This document shows positions 57,925 to 64,000 of a stretch of DNA of 64,000 nt, piece after piece; position 1 is the stretch's first letter; the number at the start of each line of letters is the position of its first letter. This stretch comes from a virus. Made by a program: the position numbers and the translations under genes. Under the pieces are notes generated by a model that did not search any database, was not told the origin of the DNA, and worked only from the letters and a program-made list of their open reading frames with translations. Where the stretch lies: IMG/VR virus record IMGVR_UViG_3300021141_000007, positions 1 through 64,000 of that record, one strand, 5' to 3'.

Positions 57925-59257
57925 ACTAATTAGCTTACTAATATCCTTTTATGTAAACACCTTTGTTTACAGTCAAACTTATTCCTACAAATATACTGAC
58001 CCTTGTACACAAGTAGCTAAAACTATTAGTGTCCCTCTTAATGGAAGTACAAAAGTTTCCTATTATGGAAACACAGAAAATTTCACATACTATGATTTTG
58101 TTTCAGGTGCGTTTCAAACATGGTCAGATAATTTATTCAATAAGTTTAAAAACAGTTCACCTTGTGGAGAAGCTATTGGTACTCCCACAGTTATGAATAT
58201 TGGGCAGGGACAAGTGCTGAACACTGTAGGAATAATAAACTCCATATCAAATATTGCAGAAACTATTGGATCTGCTACTACGGGAATGACAGAAAGTTTA
58301 GTTTCTTCTACAACTCCTAGTTCAATAGGAGAGGGTCCTTCTGTATCATCTGAATCAGGGGTATCTGTAGGGGGGAGCACTTCCGTTGAAGGAACAGGGG
58401 GTAGTTCTGTAAGTAGTGGAGAAAGTGGGGGAACAAGCAGCGGGGGTTCTACACCTAGCGGGGGAGGGTCTTCTACTCCTAGTGGAGGAGGTTCTTCATC
58501 TGAGGGGGCATCAGGCGGTAGCACAAACATCTCCGCAGGAGGTACCAACTCTGTGAGAGGCGTAGGATCTTCTGGTGGTGGAGGAGGAAAGGCTAATAAA
58601 CCTGGAAGTAAAGAAGGGGGAAAACCAGCGATTGTGGCTTCCTCAGATTTTGTAGGATTTAGTTTTAAGGATTCAGAAACCCCTTTAGGAATTAAAGGAA
58701 CAGGGGGTTATACATCCATGAGATGGGATGGCACTTGTTCATCAGGAATATTATTTGATTATACATCAGCACAGGCTGGACCAAATATAACGGGGTTTTA
58801 TGCTTGGATAAATCCTTCCAATATAACAATAGCTTCGGGCACTGTAACATTCTCTTTAGAGGGAGGAGGTAGTGCCTATTCCACAGTTGCTTTTGGGCAG
58901 ATGAAAACATTTAAAAAGATTAAGAAGTTAAAACTTATCTATTTAGGAACATTATCTATGGGGAAAGTGTTTAAAGAAGGGTTTATAGGTACAGCTATTA
59001 TAACAGGAGGAATGTATGATTTAAAATTACATAAAAGACTGGATGTTAAACTGACTAATCTAATTGTGTATTCTCCTTATGTTAGTTATTATAATGATGT
59101 ACTTATGAAATCTCCTTTTGTAATGCTTCCTAGTGTGGGAGTAAATGTAGGAGTGACAAAAAGATTTAAAGTAAACATAAATATTGGAGGGGCTTGGCAA
59201 GTAGGGCAAAGTGCATTAAATAACACTATAACTTTTGGTACAAGATTATTATTATGA
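57908..59257 (+). CDS. Outer-membrane protein with Gly/Ser-rich linker
   Basis: 449 residues. The start is GTG, overlapping the CsgG-like gene by 17 bases (no in-frame ATG fits a signal peptide), giving FLRNKLISLLISFYVNTFVYSQ as a signal peptide. Residues ~25-90 are a small beta domain with two cysteines; ~125-245 an extreme Ser/Gly linker (SSGGSTPSGGGSSTPSGGGS). The C-terminal ~200 residues look like an outer-membrane beta barrel (GVNVGVTKRFKVNINIGG, ending FGTRLLL). Passenger-linker-barrel order suggests a surface-display protein, though a classical autotransporter barrel is not evident. Confidence 0.6.
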   Translation: MFLRNKLISLLISFYVNTFVYSQTYSYKYTDPCTQVAKTISVPLNGSTKVSYYGNTENFTYYDFVSGAFQTWSDNLFNKFKNSSPCGEAIGTPTVMNIGQGQVLNTVGIINSISNIAETIGSATTGMTESLVSSTTPSSIGEGPSVSSESGVSVGGSTSVEGTGGSSVSSGESGGTSSGGSTPSGGGSSTPSGGGSSSEGASGGSTNISAGGTNSVRGVGSSGGGGGKANKPGSKEGGKPAIVASSDFVGFSFKDSETPLGIKGTGGYTSMRWDGTCSSGILFDYTSAQAGPNITGFYAWINPSNITIASGTVTFSLEGGGSAYSTVAFGQMKTFKKIKKLKLIYLGTLSMGKVFKEGFIGTAIITGGMYDLKLHKRLDVKLTNLIVYSPYVSYYNDVLMKSPFVMLPSVGVNVGVTKRFKVNINIGGAWQVGQSALNNTITFGTRLLL

Positions 59258-60243
59258 GAATTATAATTATATTACTTTTTACTTTTAATATAGCTATAGG
59301 ACAAAATTTTACCTATTCAGGGTTTATTTATAATGCTAATGGTACAGGAGCAGTTAATGTTCCGATAAAATTATATAAAAGAACCACTCCGACATTAACA
59401 GGGTTTACATCTCAGCAAAACTATAACGGACATTCTTATTACAGATCTACAGGAAATGCCTTTTGGACAGATGCAAGACAAGCTTGTGCAAATATGGGAG
59501 GATATTTAGTAACAGTGACAAGTGCTGCAGAAAATAACTTTCTATTTAACTTATGGCCTTCAGGGTGGATAGGATTAACAGATGAGGTTACTGAAGGTAT
59601 ATGGAGATGGGTTACAGGTGAACCATACTCATATTCTTCTTGGAATCCTGGAGAACCAAACAATGCAGGAAATGAAGACTATATTCAATTTGTTGGAGGG
59701 GGTAAATGGAATGATTTACCTAATGGTGTAGCTCTCCCTTATGTAATTGAATTTGATTACATTGTAACTTTTACTGCTTGGGTGTTACATAAAACAATAT
59801 ACACAGATGCAACAGGTAGATATACTATAAATGAAACAAGTAATCCAGCGACAGAATGGTATATTCAAATAGATGCCCCCACTCCTGTAACAACTTTAGC
59901 TTTAACAGATATGCAAAACGTTTCTAATATAATATTAGGAAGAACTGCTAGAAGAAGTTTACATTGGAATATGTATGATGTAAATGGAGATGGTAGAATA
60001 ACTATATCTGACCAATACTATATTAATTTAAGAAGAACAGGAAGCGTCAGTAATTGGGTTACAATGGCGGCATCTAGGTTATTTAACACAACACAATATA
60101 ATTCTTTAAATACAGGAACAACAGATTTAAGAACAACTATTCCTGGAGTGTCTTCTATTACAATTAATTCTCCTGTCTCAGGGACTACAAATGCAAACTA
60201 TTATTTAATAGCCCCAGGTTATAGAGGGCAAATAACTTATTAA
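59254..60243 (+). CDS. Secreted C-type-lectin protein with dockerin-like module
   Basis: 329 residues. Signal peptide RIIIILLFTFNIAIGQ. Residues ~57-167 are a C-type lectin domain: FWTDARQACANMGG, WIGLTDEVTEGIWRW, GEPNNAGNEDYIQF and WNDLP, keeping the EPN and WND calcium/sugar-binding strings but almost none of the disulfide cysteines. Residues 238-262 hold a dockerin-like calcium loop, DVNGDGRITISDQ. The segments on either side (YSGFIYNANGTGAVNV before the lectin; TDATGRYTINE after it) match residues ~183-240 of the 639-residue protein, so the lectin is inserted into a copy of that module. Starts four bases before the previous stop. Confidence 0.75.
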   Translation: MRIIIILLFTFNIAIGQNFTYSGFIYNANGTGAVNVPIKLYKRTTPTLTGFTSQQNYNGHSYYRSTGNAFWTDARQACANMGGYLVTVTSAAENNFLFNLWPSGWIGLTDEVTEGIWRWVTGEPYSYSSWNPGEPNNAGNEDYIQFVGGGKWNDLPNGVALPYVIEFDYIVTFTAWVLHKTIYTDATGRYTINETSNPATEWYIQIDAPTPVTTLALTDMQNVSNIILGRTARRSLHWNMYDVNGDGRITISDQYYINLRRTGSVSNWVTMAASRLFNTTQYNSLNTGTTDLRTTIPGVSSITINSPVSGTTNANYYLIAPGYRGQITY

Positions 60244-60245
60244 TT

Positions 60246-61043
60246 ATGAAAAAATTATTATCTTTATTATTATTTCCAATATTTTTATATTCACAAACCC
60301 CTCCTTCTCCAGTTGTTCAATCATCTTCAGCACAAGAAGATTTTGGACGTACTCATAATAATATTATAGGAGCACAATCTCGTTCATTCGGAGGAGGATC
60401 TATAATTAAACCAAACCCAATGTTAACTTCAGCGGCTTTTGCAATGATACAAAATCCTACCTATGAAGGCGGTTGGAGGTATGGTACTGGCTTAGGGTTC
60501 AGTAAAATAAATTTTGGAAAAGGATTTGGGGTAAATGCAGTGCTTACATTTGATTTATCTCAACAATCCTATTCTATTTATTATAAAAACAGAAATTGGT
60601 ATTATCATCTTAATTTTGGCAGAATGGGCATAGCTTTAAATAGAGGAGCTAGTGTAACTAAAACTTGGGATTTTAAAAAAATTACTTTTGGGGCACAATT
60701 GGGGACATCTATAATATCAAATGGTCCTTCAGATACATCAAATAAAAGTGCTTATTATGCAGCAATACCTTATATAGTATTAATGGCAGATAGAGAATTT
60801 AAAATAAGTAATAGACTAGAGTGGAAACCAGAAGCTTTCATAACTTTATGTTCCCCTTACTATGATTTAGGAAAAGATTTTTTTAGCACATCAAGTACAT
60901 TTAATGTAGTGGCAGGAAATAATGTGGCCTTTAAAATAGGTAAACATTTTAAAATCAATTTAAATTGGAGAGCTAATATAAATACCACACCTCAATTTGC
61001 AATAATGAATAACATATTATTTGGTTCAAACCTTAAATTTTAA
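60246..61043 (+). CDS. Outer-membrane beta-barrel protein
   Basis: 265 residues. Signal peptide KKLLSLLLFPIFLYSQ. After a short linker come alternating amphipathic strands (GFGVNAVLTFDLSQQSYSI, HFKINLNWRANINT) ending in a C-terminal Phe (FGSNLKF), the outer-membrane assembly signal. There are no cysteine pairs except one in the middle. It is probably an eight-to-twelve-strand barrel. It lies directly after the lectin gene and may form the anchor or pore partner of the exported proteins. Confidence 0.65.
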   Translation: MKKLLSLLLFPIFLYSQTPPSPVVQSSSAQEDFGRTHNNIIGAQSRSFGGGSIIKPNPMLTSAAFAMIQNPTYEGGWRYGTGLGFSKINFGKGFGVNAVLTFDLSQQSYSIYYKNRNWYYHLNFGRMGIALNRGASVTKTWDFKKITFGAQLGTSIISNGPSDTSNKSAYYAAIPYIVLMADREFKISNRLEWKPEAFITLCSPYYDLGKDFFSTSSTFNVVAGNNVAFKIGKHFKINLNWRANINTTPQFAIMNNILFGSNLKF

Positions 61044-61045
61044 TT

Positions 61046-61486
61046 ATGAAAAATATTATACTACTTTTAGTAATTCCTTTCTTTTCCTTTGGACAATGTG
61101 TTAAAATTGAAGAGATTAAGTCATCTGTCGAGATAAAAGAGTTAGGGGGTCGGGATGTAAAATTCGGAGTTAAACAAATGGCCGAGGATATGTTCTCTTC
61201 TAAGTTTTGTCTATCTGATAGTGGAGAAAAGATCTTTATAGATATTTTTTACTTCGGACTTCCTAAAAAAAGTTTAAGAATTATGGGAATAGAAGAATCT
61301 GTTCAAACGACAGAAATTGGCATCCAAGTGAAATATAAAGGAAAGAAATATGAAGAATATGGAGAGTCAGAGTCTGAGATTCATGCAGTTATGTTAGAAC
61401 TTACAGATGGAATTCCTTTTTCTAAAATGACTGTCTCAACTTCTATAAAAAAAGCTCTAGAAAAAATTATAAAAAAGATGCCTTAA
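61046..61486 (+). CDS. Small exported protein of the surface island
   Basis: 146 residues with a signal peptide (KNIILLLVIPFFSFGQ). The mature part is alpha/beta: VKFGVKQMAEDMFSSKF, TTEIGIQVKYKGKKYEEYG and a C-terminal amphipathic helix MTVSTSIKKALEKIIKKM. That order (helix, strand, strand, final helix) recalls the second half of CsgG-like proteins, but the match is weak. Likely periplasmic; it could be an accessory to the CsgG-like pore. Confidence 0.52.
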   Translation: MKNIILLLVIPFFSFGQCVKIEEIKSSVEIKELGGRDVKFGVKQMAEDMFSSKFCLSDSGEKIFIDIFYFGLPKKSLRIMGIEESVQTTEIGIQVKYKGKKYEEYGESESEIHAVMLELTDGIPFSKMTVSTSIKKALEKIIKKMP

Positions 61487-61500
61487 TAAAAAAATTGTTG

Positions 61501-61508
61501 TATTTTTG
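61501..61508 (+). promoter_or_regulatory. Promoter -7 element before the HExxH gene
   Basis: TATTTTTG, matching TAnnTTTG, lies 5 bases before the chosen ATG, which would make a nearly leaderless mRNA. No -33 TTG is present. Confidence 0.35.
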
Positions 61509-61512
61509 CAAC

Positions 61513-61950
61513 ATGAAATTATTTATTTTCCTATTACTTTTTACTACATCTTCTTTTGGTCAAATAAAAATTGCTGATGTTGGGCCTAATTGGAAAAACA
61601 GAGTGGATTCTGCCTTAATCTTAATTAAGAAATACGATTCCCATAAATACAATCTTTTATTAAAGCACTGTAAAAACATTGGATTTTCAAATCTAAAATT
61701 CTCCTCCATAGAGGGTGATAACACTATTATACTTTCCACTTATGATGTAAGCGGAGGTAGCTTAAATAATATAGCATCAGCTATTGTTCACGAATCAGCA
61801 CATTTATTTTTCTACAACTCTAATTTCTTTTCTACTGCATCCGAAGAAGAGAGAATTTGTTATAGATATGAGTTGGATTTTTTGCTTAAAATCCCTAATT
61901 GTGAAAAGTATTTAATCAACAATGCTTATAAAAATATATTTACCAATTAA
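61513..61950 (+). CDS. Exported HExxH putative metalloprotease
   Basis: 145 residues from the ATG at 61513 (MKLFIFLLLFTTSSFGQ); the frame opens at a TTG six codons earlier, next to the promoter-like TATTTTTG, so ATG is preferred. After the signal peptide comes SAIVHESAHLFFYNS with the HExxH zinc motif at ~89-93, and a glutamate-rich helix (ASEEERICYRYE) that could hold the third ligand. It is a compact zincin-like domain, presumably periplasmic or secreted. It may process the island's exported proteins or cleave host surface proteins. Confidence 0.6.
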   Translation: MKLFIFLLLFTTSSFGQIKIADVGPNWKNRVDSALILIKKYDSHKYNLLLKHCKNIGFSNLKFSSIEGDNTIILSTYDVSGGSLNNIASAIVHESAHLFFYNSNFFSTASEEERICYRYELDFLLKIPNCEKYLINNAYKNIFTN

Positions 61951-61962
61951 ATAATTTATTTA

Positions 61963-61970
61963 TACTTTTG
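61963..61970 (+). promoter_or_regulatory. Promoter -7 element before nrdB
   Basis: TACTTTTG fits TAnnTTTG. It lies about 61 bases before the ATG at 62031 and overlaps the alternative TTG-type start at 61968, which argues for the later start. Confidence 0.45.
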
Positions 61971-62030
61971 CAACCCCTTTTTTACCCTGTAAAAAAATTA
62001 TTATTAACTTTTAAAAAATTATCAAAAAAA

Positions 62031-63032
62031 ATGACACAAAATGACAAAGAATTAGGTAAAAATATTTTTCAATTTAGAGAAAATATACTGCCTTATGAGT
62101 ATCCTGAGCTATTGGAGTATAAAAAAGCTATAAGACATTCTTATTGGCTAGAATCTGAATTTAACTTTACTTCAGATATAAATGACTTTAAGATAAAAGT
62201 AAATGATTCTGAGAGAGAGGCAATAAAAAGAACAATGTTAGCTATCGCTCAAATAGAAGTTAAAGTAAAAACTTTTTGGGCAGATATGTATAAAAGAATG
62301 CCTAAAACTGAAATTGGAGATGTAGGTATGACCTTCGCAGAAAGTGAAGTTAGACATAAAGATGCTTATGCTGAATTATTAAATGTATTGGGTTTGCAGA
62401 AAGAGTTTGAAACTTTAATAGAAGTTCCTGCTATTAAGAATAGAATAAACTATTTAATGAAATATTTAGATGGTACTAGAAGCAAGGACAACAAGATGTA
62501 TACAAAAAGCGTATTATTATTCTCTCTATTTATAGAACACGTTTCTTTGTTCAGTCAGTTCTTAATTATGATGTCTTTTAATAAAGAAAAAAATCTTTTT
62601 AAAGGTATATCTAATGTAGTGGAAGCTACAAGTAAAGAAGAAGATGTTCACGGTAATTTTGGGGTGGAAATAATTAATATTATTAAAAGAGAAAACCCAG
62701 AATGGTTTGATGAAGAATTTGAAAATTTAGTTTATTCTGCGTGTAAAAAAGCATATATAGCTGAATGTGGAGTAATAGATTGGATATTTGAAAAAGGAGA
62801 ATTAGACTTTTTATCTAAAGAAGTTATTCAGCATTTTATCATGAATAGGTTTAACAACTCACTTATAAAAATAGGTATGAAACCTGTGTTTAGTCCTGAT
62901 ATTACTTTACTTGAGAAAACAATGTGGTTTGAAGTAGAAATAACTTCAACAAAAGAGGGGGACTTTTTTTATAAAAAGCAAATAGATTATTCAAAAAAAA
63001 CTAAATCAATTACAGAAGATGATTTATTTTAA
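62031..63032 (+). CDS. nrdB: Class I ribonucleotide reductase beta subunit
   Basis: 333 residues from the ATG of MTQNDKELGKN; an in-frame upstream start lies within the promoter. Metal ligands and the radical site are seen in order: QIEVKVKTFWADMY (first Glu region), FAESEVRHKDAYAELL with Glu, His and the radical Tyr in the E-xx-H-xxx-Y spacing, the SKEEDVHGNFGVEI second cluster and a C-terminal tail ending ITEDDLF that would bind NrdA. It generates the tyrosyl radical for ribonucleotide reduction. NrdA follows 39 bases downstream. Confidence 0.93.
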   Translation: MTQNDKELGKNIFQFRENILPYEYPELLEYKKAIRHSYWLESEFNFTSDINDFKIKVNDSEREAIKRTMLAIAQIEVKVKTFWADMYKRMPKTEIGDVGMTFAESEVRHKDAYAELLNVLGLQKEFETLIEVPAIKNRINYLMKYLDGTRSKDNKMYTKSVLLFSLFIEHVSLFSQFLIMMSFNKEKNLFKGISNVVEATSKEEDVHGNFGVEIINIIKRENPEWFDEEFENLVYSACKKAYIAECGVIDWIFEKGELDFLSKEVIQHFIMNRFNNSLIKIGMKPVFSPDITLLEKTMWFEVEITSTKEGDFFYKKQIDYSKKTKSITEDDLF

Positions 63033-63071
63033 CCCATAAATCTCATAGAGGATTTATTTGGAAATATAAAA

Positions 63072-64000
63072 ATGAATATTAAAAATATAAAAAATATGGA
63101 ATATATAAAAAATTACTGGTTAAATGAGGAAAGCAGAACTTTCCTAAGTAGAGGGTACATTACAGAAACTCCTGAAGAGCGTATTAAGCATATTGCTTAC
63201 ACAGCAGAGAAAATCTTAAAAATTGAAGGATTTGCTGATAAGTTTGAAAACTATATGCAGAGAGGTTTTTATTCTTTATCCACTCCTGTTTGGAGTAACT
63301 TTGGTAAAAATAAAGGATTACCTATTAGTTGCTATGGTTCAAATGTAGATGATTCTTTGGACAGTATTTTAAATGCTGCAAGAGAAATAGGCTTAATGTC
63401 TAAATATGGTGGAGGGACTTCTGCTTATTTAGGGAACATTAGATCTAGGGGTACTAAAATTTCTACAGGAGGTTTAGCTGACGGTCCTACTCACTATGCT
63501 AAAATATATGACACTGTTATAGACACATGTAAACAAGGTGAATCTAGGAGAGGAGCTTGTGCAATATGGCTTCCTATTGAGCATGAAGACATAAATGAAT
63601 TTTTGGAGATAGGAAGTGATGGTAATCCGATACAGAATTTACAATTTGGTATTACTATTACAGACGAGTGGTTAATCTCAATGAAAGAGGGGGATTCCTC
63701 TAAGAGAAAGATTTGGGCAAAAGTAATTGAAAAAAGAACTGAATTTGGATTCCCTTATTTGATGTTTAAAGACAACACTAATAATAACACTCCTTATAAA
63801 GATTTGGGTTTAACAATTAATCATAGTAATCTTTGTAGTGAAATACAATTACCTAATAATGAATTTGAATCTTTTGTTTGTTGTATAGGTAGTATTAATC
63901 TTTTACATTGGGATGAGATTGTAAATACAGATGCTATTGAAATATATACGCTTTTTTTAAATGCTGTTTTAGATGAGTTCATTCAAAAATCTGAGAATTT
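63072..64000 (+). CDS. nrdA: Class I ribonucleotide reductase alpha subunit (5' part)
   Basis: The frame is open to the right edge; 309 codons are present. Starts are possible at 63072 or 63096 (MEYIKNYWLNEE). There is no N-terminal ATP-cone, so the overall activity site is missing, as in many phage enzymes. STPVWSNFG, PISCYGSNVDDS (the redox Cys), GGGTSAYLGNIRSRG, CKQGESRRGACAIWLP and INHSNLCSEIQLP (the N-x-C-x-E radical site) follow in order. It reduces NDPs to dNDPs together with NrdB and supplies dNTPs along with the dUTPase pathway. Confidence 0.93.
   Translation, partial: MNIKNIKNMEYIKNYWLNEESRTFLSRGYITETPEERIKHIAYTAEKILKIEGFADKFENYMQRGFYSLSTPVWSNFGKNKGLPISCYGSNVDDSLDSILNAAREIGLMSKYGGGTSAYLGNIRSRGTKISTGGLADGPTHYAKIYDTVIDTCKQGESRRGACAIWLPIEHEDINEFLEIGSDGNPIQNLQFGITITDEWLISMKEGDSSKRKIWAKVIEKRTEFGFPYLMFKDNTNNNTPYKDLGLTINHSNLCSEIQLPNNEFESFVCCIGSINLLHWDEIVNTDAIEIYTLFLNAVLDEFIQKSEN

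Noticed and set aside
58114-58548. 144-codon minus-strand frame rich in Pro and Glu
   Set aside because: It is the complement of the Gly/Ser-rich linker of the outer-membrane protein at 57908-59257; the low-complexity repeat creates an open shadow frame.
61968-62030. Upstream non-ATG start for nrdB
   Set aside because: It overlaps the TACTTTTG promoter element, and NrdB homologues begin near MTQNDKELGKN.

Overview
The window is part of an AT-rich, tightly packed genome of a virulent-type tailed phage of Bacteroidota. It has a complete head-packaging set: large terminase, portal, an acidic scaffold-like protein and the major capsid protein. It also has a long block of tail/appendage genes, a lysis pair, a replisome and ribonucleotide reductase. 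The host inference rests on three things. Promoters fit the Bacteroidota pattern (TTG, about 19 bp, TAnnTTTG). Translation starts lack Shine-Dalgarno sequences and follow A-rich leaders. One secreted protein ends in a type IX secretion (T9SS) type A sorting domain, a system confined to Bacteroidota. The long TerL and portal, the order TerL-portal-scaffold-MCP and the absence of any tape-measure-sized gene suggest a podovirus, possibly crAss-like; that is inference.

Layout: 106-33003 is one leftward block. Read in transcription order (right to left) it holds about 20 small genes, including a SET-domain protein, a ClpP-like protease and a DUF1573 protein. Then come TerL, portal, scaffold, MCP, a terminator and tRNA-like sequence, connector-like proteins, a leucine-rich-repeat (LRR) protein beside a decayed sister copy, PhoH, cysteine-rich structural proteins, fibre/collar proteins, a holin and a repeat-rich tail fibre. 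33.0-34.2 kb is a gene-free divergent region with outward promoters, an abrupt C-rich to G-rich switch, a CTAG cluster and a tandem operator-like repeat; it is the best origin candidate. 34.2-40.5 kb carries about 20 tiny rightward genes, probably early, several behind near-identical leaders. 40.5-45.6 kb has a membrane-anchored lytic transglycosylase, an SF2 helicase and a run of small genes separated by attC-like imperfect palindromes. 45.6-53.7 kb is the replication module: PD-(D/E)XK nuclease, family A DNA polymerase, HNH protein, DnaB-like helicase, Sak4-like ATPase, SSB, Toprim primase and dUTPase. 62.0-64.0 kb encodes NrdB and the start of NrdA.

The most unusual part is 55.0-61.95 kb. 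Eight consecutive genes encode mostly exported proteins: a cohesin/dockerin-like protein with a T9SS sorting domain, a membrane-anchored protein, a CsgG-like lipid-free pore candidate, a Gly/Ser-linker outer-membrane protein, a C-type-lectin protein whose lectin domain is inserted into a copy of the first protein's module, a second outer-membrane barrel, a small exported protein and an HExxH protein. This reads as a phage-encoded programme for remodelling or decorating the infected cell's surface, using the host's own T9SS. Its function is not known to me.

Several starts were moved to internal ATG codons where the longest frame began at TTG or GTG inside a promoter or hairpin. Five features too short for ordinary ORF calling were added: 1-93, 30953-31132, 34534-34698, 39714-39893 and 41503-41652.
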